This document shows positions 22,576-31,558 of a stretch of 44,114 nucleotides of DNA, piece by piece. Position 1 is the first letter of the stretch; every line of letters begins with the position of its first letter. A program made the translations under genes and the position numbers. A model generated the notes under the pieces. That model had not been told where the DNA came from, made no database searches, and saw only the letters and a list, made by a program, of their open reading frames with translations. The stretch is taken from contig JAUVYH010000005.1 of the NCBI GenBank assembly GCA_030603165.1, forward strand, positions 1 through 44,114, in the 5' to 3' direction. The stretch is from Fidelibacterota bacterium (GTDB taxonomy: Bacteria > Fidelibacterota > UBA2242).

Positions 22576-24420
22576 ATGGATGGAAAATCACTGAACGTTG
22601 TAGAAGAAAAACTCAATGATCTTAAAAAAATTCTGCCGGAAGTATTCTCGGAAGAAAAAATTGACTGGGAGAAACTAAAAGCAGCGCTGGGTGAAGACAT
22701 TGAATTCCGCGAGGAACGCTATCATCTGAACTGGGCTGGTAAATCCGAAGCTTTCAGAGCGCTGCAAACACCGACTACCGCCACACTTATACCGGATAAA
22801 GAAGAATCGGTCAACTTCGATAATACTGAAAATCTGTTCATTGAAGGTGAAAATCTCGAAGTTCTGAAAGTCCTGCAGAAATCCTACTTCGGCAAGATCA
22901 AAATGATCTATATCGATCCGCCCTATAATACCGGCAACGACTTTATCTATTCCGATAAATTTGCCGAAAGACGGGAAGACTATCTGAAACGCAGCGGAAC
23001 CAAAGATGAAAATGGAATGATTACCCGTGAGGGGCTCTTTCGCAACAGCAAAGACAGCGGACACTACCACTCCAACTGGCTTTCCATGATGTATCCACGG
23101 CTTTTTCTGACAAGGACTCTCCTGCGGGAAGACGGCGTGATCTTTGTCTCCGTTGACGATAACGAAGTTCACAACCTGCGGATGCTGATGAATGAGGTGT
23201 TTGGAGAGGAGAATTTTGTTGCGAATGTAGTTTGGGAAAAAAAATATACAAGAAGTAATGATGCTAAATGGTTTTCTGATAACCATGATCATATTTTAGT
23301 TTATGGAAAAAACAAAGAGAACTTAAAATTTAATTTACAGCCACGTTCCGAAGAACAGTTAAAATCGTATCATAACCCTGATAATCATCCAAAAGGAAAG
23401 TGGAAAGCTACTCCTTTACATGCAAAAAGTGGAACAAATATAACGCCTTATACTTTTAAAAATGGAATTACTTGGTCACCGCCAACTGGTACATACAGGC
23501 GATTTAATGACGAAACAATGAGGAAAATGGATTATAATGATGAAATATGGTTTGGTGAGAATGGCAAGCAAATTCCACAGAGAAAAAGCTTTTTAGTTGA
23601 TGTAAAAGAAGGCGTTACTCCAATTACAATTTGGAAGTATAAAGAAGCAGGACATAATCATGAGGCTAATAATGAGATAAAGGAATTAGGATTAACAGGT
23701 ATTTTTACAAATCCTAAGCCTACAAAACTGATCAAATTAATGAATCAATTATCTACAAATAATTTGACAAATGACATTATTATAGACTTTTTCTCTGGTT
23801 CATGCACAACTGCCCATGCGGTTTTAGATTTAAACAAAGAAGACGGCGGCAACCGCAAGTTTATCATGGTACAGATGCCGGAGCCTTGCGATGAGAGATC
23901 GGAAGCTTATAAAGCCGGGTATAAGACGATAGCGGAGATCGGCAAGGAGCGCATCCGGCGGGTGATTAACAAGATTAAGACTGAGGATGAGGGCAAGTTT
24001 GATTTTGCCAAAAGCAAGCAGGATTTGGGATTCAAGGTATTCAAATTGCGACAATCCAATTTCAAGATCTGGCGCAGCGATAGAATAGGATCGAAAGAAG
24101 AACTGTTGCGTCAAATGGAAAAACATGCCGATCCGCTTGCAAAAGAGGCGAAAATTGAGGATATTCTATACGAGCTGTTATTGAAATCAGGGAAAGAGTT
24201 GACGTCGGAGATTGAATATAAAGATGGAATATTTTGGATAAACAAGAATGAGATTGCAGTCGTTCTGGAAAAATTCGACGAAAACATTATGAAAGTAGTA
24301 ATTACCAGTAAACCGGAGAAATTGATTACATTAGACAGGCTTTTTCAAAACAACGATCAATTCAAAACCAACACATCCCTACAGATGAAGGATGCTGGGA
24401 TTGAGATGAGGGTGGTGTAA
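22576..24420 (+). CDS. Type III restriction-modification methyltransferase (Mod)
   Basis: This 614-residue beta-class adenine-N6 methyltransferase reads specificity for a type III R-M system. The catalytic motif IV DPPYNTG lies near residue 115, and the AdoMet motif I DFFSGSCTTAHAVLDLN near residue 405. The order IV before I defines the beta class; the last glycine of motif I is replaced by Cys. NKEDGGNRKFIMVQMPEPCDE is characteristic of type III Mod. The target-recognition region between the motifs (about 23215-23815) is visibly more AT-rich than both ends, suggesting a swapped recognition module. The matching Res gene is at 28654, separated by two other genes. The start ATG follows AAGGATTTAGTGAA. 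Confidence 0.93.
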   Translation: MDGKSLNVVEEKLNDLKKILPEVFSEEKIDWEKLKAALGEDIEFREERYHLNWAGKSEAFRALQTPTTATLIPDKEESVNFDNTENLFIEGENLEVLKVLQKSYFGKIKMIYIDPPYNTGNDFIYSDKFAERREDYLKRSGTKDENGMITREGLFRNSKDSGHYHSNWLSMMYPRLFLTRTLLREDGVIFVSVDDNEVHNLRMLMNEVFGEENFVANVVWEKKYTRSNDAKWFSDNHDHILVYGKNKENLKFNLQPRSEEQLKSYHNPDNHPKGKWKATPLHAKSGTNITPYTFKNGITWSPPTGTYRRFNDETMRKMDYNDEIWFGENGKQIPQRKSFLVDVKEGVTPITIWKYKEAGHNHEANNEIKELGLTGIFTNPKPTKLIKLMNQLSTNNLTNDIIIDFFSGSCTTAHAVLDLNKEDGGNRKFIMVQMPEPCDERSEAYKAGYKTIAEIGKERIRRVINKIKTEDEGKFDFAKSKQDLGFKVFKLRQSNFKIWRSDRIGSKEELLRQMEKHADPLAKEAKIEDILYELLLKSGKELTSEIEYKDGIFWINKNEIAVVLEKFDENIMKVVITSKPEKLITLDRLFQNNDQFKTNTSLQMKDAGIEMRVV

Positions 24421-24422
24421 AG

Positions 24423-27080
24423 ATGGAAAATTCAAATAGCATTTTTAAAAATGGTTCTGTTTGGCTGAAAGCAGATTTTCATTTACATACGAAAGCTGAT
24501 AAAAAAGAGTTTAAGTATGATGGCGAAGATAATGCTTTTATAAAAGAATATATCAAGGAACTGAAGAAAAATAATGTTGGAATCGGAATTATCACCAATC
24601 ACAATAAATTCGATTTGGACGAGTATAAAACTCTCAGAAAAAAAGCATTAAAAGAAGATATATATTTGTTAGCAGGTGTTGAATTATCTGTTAATGACGG
24701 TTCTAATGGTATTCATTGTCTAATTGCTTTTGAATATGAGTCTTGGATAAAAGATGGCGATAATTTTATTGAGCAATTCCTTAATTCAGCTTTTGAAGGA
24801 ATAAGCAATCGTGAAAACGAGAATACACGATGTAAATACAGTCTCACCGATTTATTCAAAAAACTTGAAGAACACAGAAAAGCCGGTCGTGATTCATTTA
24901 TTGTTATGGCACATATTGAACAAAAGAGCGGTTTTTGCAAGGAACTCGATGGTGGTAGAATACAACAATTTGCAAAAGATGAACATTTTAAGAAAAATGT
25001 ATTGGGATTTCAGAAATTACGAACAAGTGATTTGAAAAAAAATCTTGCGTTGTGGTTTAATGGAGAAGAAAATATACCTGTTTTTCTCGAAGGTTCTGAC
25101 CCTAAACAACTTAACGAAGTTGGCGCTTCTGGAAAACAAAAGGATGAAAATGGAAATGAAATTGAAAAGGAGAGTCTTGTAAAAATTGGTGATTATAATT
25201 TTGAAGCTGTAAAGTATTCATTAACTGATAAAGCTGACCGAATATCAACAAAAAGACCGGAAACAAACAATGCTTTTGTTAAATCAATTGCTTTTGAAGG
25301 TGGTTTATTAGACCAAACGGAAATAAATCTTTCGCCCGAATTGAATAATTTTATCGGTATTAGAGGCAGCGGTAAATCTTCTGTTTTGGAAATACTTCGT
25401 TACACTCTTGGAATTTCACTTGGCAATCAGGCAAGTGACAGGGAGTATAAAAACAATCTAATTGAACATGTTTTAAAAAGCGGCGGGAAAGTTATCGTAA
25501 CTGTTGTTAATGAGCATAAAGAAAAATATCGAATAGAAAAGATATATGGTCAAAAAGAAGATATTTATGATTATAACGGTCGTGTTGACGCTCCATCTGT
25601 AGATACCGTATTTCAAAAACCGGTTTATTTTGGGCAAAAAGATCTTTCTAATAAGAATATTGATTTTGAAGCTGATCTTGTTAGAAAACTTATCGGCAAC
25701 AAACTTGAAGATATTCAATTAAAAATAAATAAGAAAATAGAGGACGTTGACGATGTTGTTTCAGCCTATAAAAAATTGGATAATCTTGATGAACTGAAGA
25801 GAGAAATAAAGGCTTCCAAAGAAAAAGCGGAATTTCAATTGAAGACTTATAAAGATAAAGGTGTTGAAGAGAAGCTCCGCCAACAAAGCCGATTTGATTC
25901 AGATGAATCAAAATTTAAAGAATCATTAAATGAAATTTCAAAGTTCAAAAATGATCTTGAGTCTATGATAAATGACTATGCAGTTTTTTTCAATAATACG
26001 ATTTTTAAATCAGAAGAAAACAGAGAAATATTTTTGGAAGCTGGCAACTTATTCAAGCTGGTTGTGATTGAATTCAATAAGTTAAACGACATAAAATCAA
26101 ATATAGCTAAATATGAAACCGGCTTTAAGGATATTTTTAAAAAAATAAGTGAAAAAAGAGAAAACTTAAAGGAGGATTTCGCCAAAATAAAACGGGAGAT
26201 AGATATACCGAATCTTAACCCGGATAATTTTCTTAAACTTAATCGTCAGGTTGAAACATCTAAATTAAAATTGATAGAAATCGACAAAGCGGAAAAGAAG
26301 AGAAATGATTATGCAACATCTTTGAATAATAAAATTTCCGAACTTAATAATCTATGGCACGAAGAATATCAAGTACTTAAAAAAGAGGTATCGCGAATAA
26401 ATGAATACGATAGTTCTCTTTCAATTTCAGTCGAATATAAAGGTCGAAAAGATAAATTTCTTGAAAAACTTCAGCAAATTTTAAAAGGAAGTGGAATTAG
26501 AGGAGCCACTTATGAAAGTATTAAATTGCAATATAAAGATTTTGTTGAAATTTACAGAGACTTAGAAAATCTGGATGCAAAACTTCATATAAGTGAGGGC
26601 TTGTTAGCAGAATTCAAAAAACGCTTTATTGATAATATTCTCGATTTAGTAACCTTTCGAGTAGAAGACGGCTTTACTATTAAGTATAATGACAAACCTC
26701 TTAAGGACCATTCTCTGGGACAAAGAGCAACAGCATTAATACTGTTTCTTCTTGCTCAAAAAGAGACAAATGTACTTATAATCGACCAGCCGGAAGACGA
26801 TTTGGATAATCAAACAATCTATGAAGATGTAATAAAAGCAATTAAATCACTAAAAGGTGAAATGCAATTTATATTTGCGACACATAATGCAAATATACCG
26901 GTACTTGGTGATAGTGAAAAAATTATTTCTTGTAAATATTCTGGAAAAAAAATTAATGTTCACGACGGTACAATCGATAATCAGAAAACACAAAAACATA
27001 TTGTTACCATCATGGAAGGCGGAGAAGAAGCTTTTAACCGAAGGAAAAACATATATGAAATATGGAGTATGAAAAAATGA
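24423..27080 (+). CDS. PHP-domain + SMC/RecN-like ATPase (TrlF family)
   Basis: This 885-residue fusion starts 2 bases after mod. The N-terminal PHP-type metal site shows ADFHLHTKADKKE (about residues 18-30), ITNHNK (about 58-63) and LLAGVELSV (about 80-88). The ATPase part has Walker A IGIRGSGKSSVLE (about 313-325), a long charged coiled coil (about 430-720), the signature HSLGQRATALILFLLAQ (about 763-779) and Walker B VLIIDQPEDDLDN (about 784-796), then FATHNANIP. This is the architecture of proteins called TrlF-family AAA-like ATPases, which occur in defence islands. A nuclease or phosphoesterase activity gated by DNA-dependent ATPase movement is a reasonable inference. The stop overlaps the next start. 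Confidence 0.88.
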   Translation: MENSNSIFKNGSVWLKADFHLHTKADKKEFKYDGEDNAFIKEYIKELKKNNVGIGIITNHNKFDLDEYKTLRKKALKEDIYLLAGVELSVNDGSNGIHCLIAFEYESWIKDGDNFIEQFLNSAFEGISNRENENTRCKYSLTDLFKKLEEHRKAGRDSFIVMAHIEQKSGFCKELDGGRIQQFAKDEHFKKNVLGFQKLRTSDLKKNLALWFNGEENIPVFLEGSDPKQLNEVGASGKQKDENGNEIEKESLVKIGDYNFEAVKYSLTDKADRISTKRPETNNAFVKSIAFEGGLLDQTEINLSPELNNFIGIRGSGKSSVLEILRYTLGISLGNQASDREYKNNLIEHVLKSGGKVIVTVVNEHKEKYRIEKIYGQKEDIYDYNGRVDAPSVDTVFQKPVYFGQKDLSNKNIDFEADLVRKLIGNKLEDIQLKINKKIEDVDDVVSAYKKLDNLDELKREIKASKEKAEFQLKTYKDKGVEEKLRQQSRFDSDESKFKESLNEISKFKNDLESMINDYAVFFNNTIFKSEENREIFLEAGNLFKLVVIEFNKLNDIKSNIAKYETGFKDIFKKISEKRENLKEDFAKIKREIDIPNLNPDNFLKLNRQVETSKLKLIEIDKAEKKRNDYATSLNNKISELNNLWHEEYQVLKKEVSRINEYDSSLSISVEYKGRKDKFLEKLQQILKGSGIRGATYESIKLQYKDFVEIYRDLENLDAKLHISEGLLAEFKKRFIDNILDLVTFRVEDGFTIKYNDKPLKDHSLGQRATALILFLLAQKETNVLIIDQPEDDLDNQTIYEDVIKAIKSLKGEMQFIFATHNANIPVLGDSEKIISCKYSGKKINVHDGTIDNQKTQKHIVTIMEGGEEAFNRRKNIYEIWSMKK

Positions 27081-28249
27081 ATGCTATTGAACTTCTCGAT
27101 ATAATCAATACAGGTGAAACCAGTAAAGTGCAATTTAAGGAAAAGATGCCACATCCAGACTCAATTGCGGCTGAGATGTGCGCATTCTCTAACACAATGG
27201 GAGGAATAATTCTTTTTGGTGTTAAAGATAAAACTGGTGAGGTAATTGGACTTTCTTATGAAGAAATTCAAAAATATAGTCAAGATATTGGAAATTATGC
27301 CACCAGCAATATCGTACCAGGCATATATGTAAAAACAGAAGTTGTATCTGTTGATTATAATGGTGAAAAGAAAATACTAATTGTCTATATTGATGAAGGA
27401 ATAAATAAACCTTACAAGGATTTAAACAGAGATGTTTGGGTTAAACAAGGTTCTGATAAAAGAAGGGTTACGGATAATGCAGAAATGCTCCGTCTTTTTC
27501 AACAAGGGAGTCATTTATTAGCAGATGAAATGGAAGTGTATGACACATCAATAGAAGATGTTAACCATGAACTATTCCAGGATTATTTTAAAAAAGAATT
27601 TCATGCTAGTATTGAGCAAAAAGGTCTGGATTTTAAGCAAGCTTTAAAAGTGAAAAAAGTATTGCGTAATGATAAATTGACTTTAGCCGGGTTATTATTC
27701 TTTGGAATGGATCCACAAAATATAAAGCCGGCCTTTTGTGTAAAAACAGTATCTTTTTTGGGGAATTCTATTTCAGGAAAGGATTATCGAAGTAAACCGG
27801 AAGATTTGAAGGGGACAATCCCGGACTTATTTGAAAATGGAATGAAATTTTTAGAATCGAATTTGCGTCACATGCAAAAAGAGCAAAACTTTAATTTCAT
27901 TGGAATCCTCGAAATATCAAGAGACGCTCTTGTTGAAATATTAGTAAATGCATTGGTACACAGGGATTATTTAAAAAATGCTCCAATAAGAATAATGATA
28001 TTTGATAATAGAGTAGAGATAATCAGTCCGGGTAAATTACCTAATAGTTTAACTGTTGAAGAAGCTTTATTTGGAAATCCGGTTATTAGAAATCCGCAGC
28101 TGGTTAAATTCAGTTTTCATACACTGCCTTATAGCGGTTTTGGAACCGGTTTATATCGTGCGTTAGAGGAACAACCTGATATTGAATTAAATAATGACGT
28201 TGATGGAGAACAATTTATCGTTGTTATTCCTCGACCCGAACAGAACTAA
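27077..28249 (+). CDS. AlbA_2 (Schlafen-like) / HATPase_c_4 protein
   Basis: The N-terminal AlbA_2 domain (about residues 5-130) shows VQFKEKMPHPDSIAAEMCAFSN and GGIILFGVKD. The C-terminal part has a histidine-kinase-like ATPase N-box VEILVNALVHRDYL (about 288-301) and the glycine loop GFGTGLYRALEE (about 354-365). This domain pair defines COG2865-like predicted regulators/helicase-related proteins; biochemical function is unsettled. I start at the ATG at 27077 because it forms an ATGA overlap with the upstream stop; an in-frame ATG at 27062 would add 5 residues. Genes of this kind are common in defence islands. Its stop overlaps a small ORF resembling the N-terminus of a Res subunit (TAATG). 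Confidence 0.88.
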   Translation: MNAIELLDIINTGETSKVQFKEKMPHPDSIAAEMCAFSNTMGGIILFGVKDKTGEVIGLSYEEIQKYSQDIGNYATSNIVPGIYVKTEVVSVDYNGEKKILIVYIDEGINKPYKDLNRDVWVKQGSDKRRVTDNAEMLRLFQQGSHLLADEMEVYDTSIEDVNHELFQDYFKKEFHASIEQKGLDFKQALKVKKVLRNDKLTLAGLLFFGMDPQNIKPAFCVKTVSFLGNSISGKDYRSKPEDLKGTIPDLFENGMKFLESNLRHMQKEQNFNFIGILEISRDALVEILVNALVHRDYLKNAPIRIMIFDNRVEIISPGKLPNSLTVEEALFGNPVIRNPQLVKFSFHTLPYSGFGTGLYRALEEQPDIELNNDVDGEQFIVVIPRPEQN

Positions 28250-28335
28250 TGATCCTCCACTTCGACCCAAACCGGCAATATCAAATAGACACGATTCAAT
28301 CTATCGTCGATATTTTTGAAGGGTGTAGAAATTAA
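28249..28335 (+). pseudogene. N-terminal fragment of a type III Res subunit
   Basis: A 28-codon frame opens with MILHFDPNRQYQ and continues IDTIQSIVDIFEG before breaking off at CRN-stop. It aligns with the start of the complete Res gene downstream (MKLKFDPNQDFQ, then LKAINSVVEIFEG), but the DNA is clearly diverged, so it is not a recent duplicate. It starts on the TAATG overlap with the AlbA_2 gene, exactly where a res gene would be expected. This is best read as the remnant of an earlier res gene cut by the DUF1016 insertion. Confidence 0.8.
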
Positions 28336-28336
28336 G

Positions 28337-28657
28337 ATGAATTTTCAAATTGAAATACACCAAACTTATGAATCGATACGGAATATTCTTAGCGAAGCCA
28401 GAAAATATGTTTCTCGTGCTGTAAATTTCTCTATGGTGCAGGCATATTGGAATATCGGGAAGATAATCGTTGAGGATGAACAGCATGGTAAAGAACACGC
28501 TGAATATGGCAAAACTCTAATTAAGGAGTTATCTGTCCGGCTGACCAAAGATTTTGGCAAAGGATTTTTCGAGCAGAGTTTAAGAAATATGAGGCAATTC
28601 TATAACTGTTTTTCGATTCGCTCCGCGTTGCGGAGCAAATTGGGATATGCAGGATGA
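28337..28657 (+). pseudogene. Truncated DUF1016 (YhcG-type) N-terminal domain
   Basis: The 106-residue frame matches the DUF1016 N-terminal domain of YhcG-like PD-(D/E)XK nucleases: TYESIRNILSEARKYVSRAVN, MVQAYWNIGKIIVE, HGKEHAEYGKTLIKEL, FGKGFFEQSLRNMRQFY. It stops just after IRSALRSKL, where full-length members continue with an S-W-x-H-Y segment and then the nuclease domain. The C-terminal nuclease half is missing, so it is probably non-functional, although a stand-alone helical protein cannot be excluded. Its stop overlaps the res start (ATGA), so it may now serve as a translational leader for res. The ATG at 28337 is preferred to the TTG at 28316. Confidence 0.82.
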
Positions 28658-31278
28658 AGTTAAAATTCGATCCGAATCAGGATTTCCAACTCAAAGCTAT
28701 AAATTCGGTCGTCGAAATATTCGAAGGACAATCTCTTGAAAAGGGAGATTTTGAGTTTTCCTTTTTGGGGCAAATAGATATTCAATCGCAAATGGGCGTC
28801 GGTAATAAACTCGAAATAACCGATGCACAAATATTAGAAAATCTAAAAACGATACAAAAACATAACGGTTTGCCAGAATCCCAACAGCTGGACGGCATGC
28901 ATTTTTCCATTGAGATGGAAACCGGTACGGGAAAAACTTATGTTTACCTGCGGACGATTTATGAATTGAATAAACTTTATGGTTTTAAAAAGTTTGTCAT
29001 TGTTGTTCCAAGTATTGCTATTCGGGAAGGCGTATTAAAAAATCTCGAAATCACTCATGACCATTTTCAGAATCTCTATAGTAATATCCCTTTAAGTTTT
29101 GATGTTTACGATTCCAGGCGAGTATCGCGTTTACGCAGTTTTGCGATTAATGACGCCATTCAAATTATGGTAATAAATATCGATTCTTTCGCCAAAGATC
29201 AAAATATCATTAATCGCCCCAATGATAAACTGACCGGACAGCGCCCTATAGAATTTATCCAGTGTACTAATCCGATTGTGATCGTAGATGAACCTCAGAA
29301 CATGGAAACCGAGATTCGGCAACAGGCAATTGAAAATCTTAATTATCTTTGTACGTTGCGCTTTTCAGCAACACATATAAAACGTTATAATATGATTTAT
29401 AGCCTGAATCCGGTTCAGGCTTACGACAATGGTCTTGTGAAACAGATTGAAGTTGATTCGGTAGTTACCGAAAATGACTTTAATGAAGCCTATTTATGCC
29501 TGAAAAAGGTATATTCAACCAGAACACGAACGTCTGCAAAAGTGGAAATCGATATAGAAACCGGCAAAGGTGTAAAGAGAAAAACGGTCACGGTAAATGT
29601 CGGTGATGATCTCTATGAACTGTCCGGTCGGCGCGATATCTACCGCAACGGTTATATTATCAATGCAATCGATGTGGAATGTCAGTTTATCTCATTATCC
29701 GGCGGGCAGGATGTAACTGTCGGCGATTCTCTTGGTGGTCTGACCGATGAAATCATGAAAGTTCAGGTAGATAAAACGGTGCAAGAACACTTTTCGAAAG
29801 AGCTCCGGTTACGTGATAAAGGTTTAAAAGTTCTCTCGCTATTTTTTATTGATCGGGTGGCGAATTATCGTAGTTATGATGAAGATGGAGATCCTATAAA
29901 GGGAAAATTCGCGCAATGGTTTGAAGAGTCCTATAGAAAATATTCTCAGATGAAACATTTTTCCGGGTTATTTAAGGATTCCATTAAATCTGTTCATAAC
30001 GGATATTTCTCTCAGGATCGCAAAGGTAATTGGAAGGATACAGGCGGAATCAGTCAGGCTGATAATGACACGTATAGATTGATTATGAAAGATAAAGAAC
30101 GGCTTCTTGATATAAATGAACCTCTCCGGTTCATTTTTAGTCATTCTGCTTTGCGCGAAGGTTGGGACAATCCAAACGTATTCCAGATATGTACTCTAAA
30201 TGAGACACGGTCTGATTTAAAAAAACGTCAGGAGATTGGGAGAGGAATGAGACTTGCTGTGGATCAGCAGGGAAACAGAGTATTTGAAAAAGATATCAAT
30301 CTTTTAACGGTTGTTGCAAATGAGAGTTATGAAGATTTTGCCCGTCAATTACAAAAAGAGATCGAAGATGATTGTGGTGTATCGTTTGCCGGAAGAACAA
30401 AGAATAAAAATAAACGGGTTAAGGTCAAGTATCGTAAAGGTTTCGAACTGGATGATAATTTTAAGGCAATATGGAACCGGATTAATCACAATACAACATA
30501 CAGAGTAGAATACAGAACTACGGATTTAATTAGAGATGCAGTAAAAGAAATCAAGGATTTACCGAAAATTCAGAAAGCATTAATACATGTTTATCGATCC
30601 CAATTGGAGTTTGATAAAGCGGGGATTGTCACCAGTGAAAAAGCTTCCGCTATTACGGAGATGAGCCGACTATTCAATATCCCTGATATATTAGGATTTG
30701 TTCAGCAGCGTACCGGTTTGACCCGGAGCACTATTTTTGAGATATTAAAGCAATCGGAAAGAATTAACGATATATTGATCAATCCCCAATTATTTTTGGA
30801 TACCGCAGTATCAACGATAAATAAAGTATTAAACAGATTGATGATTGATGGTATTAAGTATGAAAAGATAGGTTCCATTGCTTATGAGATGAGACGATTT
30901 GATGAATTTGATATTCATATAAATGATTTAACATTTAAGATTAAAAATCCTGATAAGACTATTTATAGTAATTTCATACCGTTGGATTCATCTGTAGAAA
31001 ACAAATTTGCAGTTGAATGTGAAAACCGGGAAGATATTCTTTTTTACATGAAATTACCATATTGGTTTAAGATAAAAACGCCGATTGGCTCGTATAATCC
31101 GGATTGGGCTTTAATTAAAAAGAACGAAAATACGGTTTATTTTGTTGCGGAAACAAAATCTGAGAATGAAGAACTTCGCCGTAGTGAAGAGCTAAAAGTG
31201 AAATGTGGCAAAGCGCATTTTAATGAGTTTGAAGATGTGGAGTTCAGGAAAGTTTCGAAGGCCTCGGAACTGGATTAA
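28654..31278 (+). CDS. Type III restriction enzyme Res subunit (helicase-nuclease)
   Basis: This 874-residue SF2 translocase cleaves DNA together with Mod. The N-terminal KLKFDPNQDFQLKAI is the usual Res opening. Walker A is METGTGKTYV (about residues 89-98), the DEAD-box equivalent is VIVDEPQNME (about 209-218), motif III-like is LRFSATH, and motif VI is KKRQEIGRGMRL (about 526-537) after SALREGWDNPNVFQ. The C-terminal nuclease centre shows YNPDWAL (about 811-817) and YFVAETKS (about 829-836), which provide the D...E-x-K residues. All motifs look intact. Its start is coupled to the truncated DUF1016 frame by ATGA. The Mod partner lies 4.2 kb upstream. Confidence 0.94.
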   Translation: MKLKFDPNQDFQLKAINSVVEIFEGQSLEKGDFEFSFLGQIDIQSQMGVGNKLEITDAQILENLKTIQKHNGLPESQQLDGMHFSIEMETGTGKTYVYLRTIYELNKLYGFKKFVIVVPSIAIREGVLKNLEITHDHFQNLYSNIPLSFDVYDSRRVSRLRSFAINDAIQIMVINIDSFAKDQNIINRPNDKLTGQRPIEFIQCTNPIVIVDEPQNMETEIRQQAIENLNYLCTLRFSATHIKRYNMIYSLNPVQAYDNGLVKQIEVDSVVTENDFNEAYLCLKKVYSTRTRTSAKVEIDIETGKGVKRKTVTVNVGDDLYELSGRRDIYRNGYIINAIDVECQFISLSGGQDVTVGDSLGGLTDEIMKVQVDKTVQEHFSKELRLRDKGLKVLSLFFIDRVANYRSYDEDGDPIKGKFAQWFEESYRKYSQMKHFSGLFKDSIKSVHNGYFSQDRKGNWKDTGGISQADNDTYRLIMKDKERLLDINEPLRFIFSHSALREGWDNPNVFQICTLNETRSDLKKRQEIGRGMRLAVDQQGNRVFEKDINLLTVVANESYEDFARQLQKEIEDDCGVSFAGRTKNKNKRVKVKYRKGFELDDNFKAIWNRINHNTTYRVEYRTTDLIRDAVKEIKDLPKIQKALIHVYRSQLEFDKAGIVTSEKASAITEMSRLFNIPDILGFVQQRTGLTRSTIFEILKQSERINDILINPQLFLDTAVSTINKVLNRLMIDGIKYEKIGSIAYEMRRFDEFDIHINDLTFKIKNPDKTIYSNFIPLDSSVENKFAVECENREDILFYMKLPYWFKIKTPIGSYNPDWALIKKNENTVYFVAETKSENEELRRSEELKVKCGKAHFNEFEDVEFRKVSKASELD

Positions 31279-31282
31279 AATT

Positions 31283-31558
31283 ATGATTATACATGCTGAA
31301 ATAATAATTAGCGGAATGGTTCAGGGAGTAAACTACCGGTACTTTACATATCGGAAAGCGAATCAGTACGGCTTGTTCGGTTATGTAAAAAATTTACCCC
31401 GCGGCGATGTGCTGTGTGAAGTAGAAGGCGAGGAAGGAATCGTCAGAGATTTTATTAAAGAATTGAATATTGGACCGGCATTTTCACGGGTCACGAATGT
31501 ACAGGTGAATATATCTCCCGACTTATATGGATATAAATCTTTTGAGGTGAAATTTTGA
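31283..31558 (+). CDS. acyP: Acylphosphatase
   Basis: This 91-residue ferredoxin-like enzyme hydrolyses acylphosphates. The active-site loop VQGVNYRYF (about residues 14-22) includes the catalytic Arg, and VKNLPRGDV (about 37-45) includes the catalytic Asn. The C-terminus GYKSFEVKF is also typical. A longer in-frame start exists inside res (31205), but homologues begin at MIIHAEIIISG, so I use 31283, five bases after the res stop. The stop overlaps the nadE TTG start. Confidence 0.93.
   Translation: MIIHAEIIISGMVQGVNYRYFTYRKANQYGLFGYVKNLPRGDVLCEVEGEEGIVRDFIKELNIGPAFSRVTNVQVNISPDLYGYKSFEVKF

Noticed and set aside
23801-23833. Inactivating change in the AdoMet motif of Mod (FSGSC in place of FxGxG)
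   Set aside because: The last glycine position is variable in type III Mods, where small residues are tolerated, so this alone does not argue for loss of activity.
22576-31278. BREX, DISARM or type I R-M identity for the defence block
   Set aside because: No BrxC/PglZ, DrmA/B or HsdS/HsdR-like gene is present. Mod and Res motifs fit type III.
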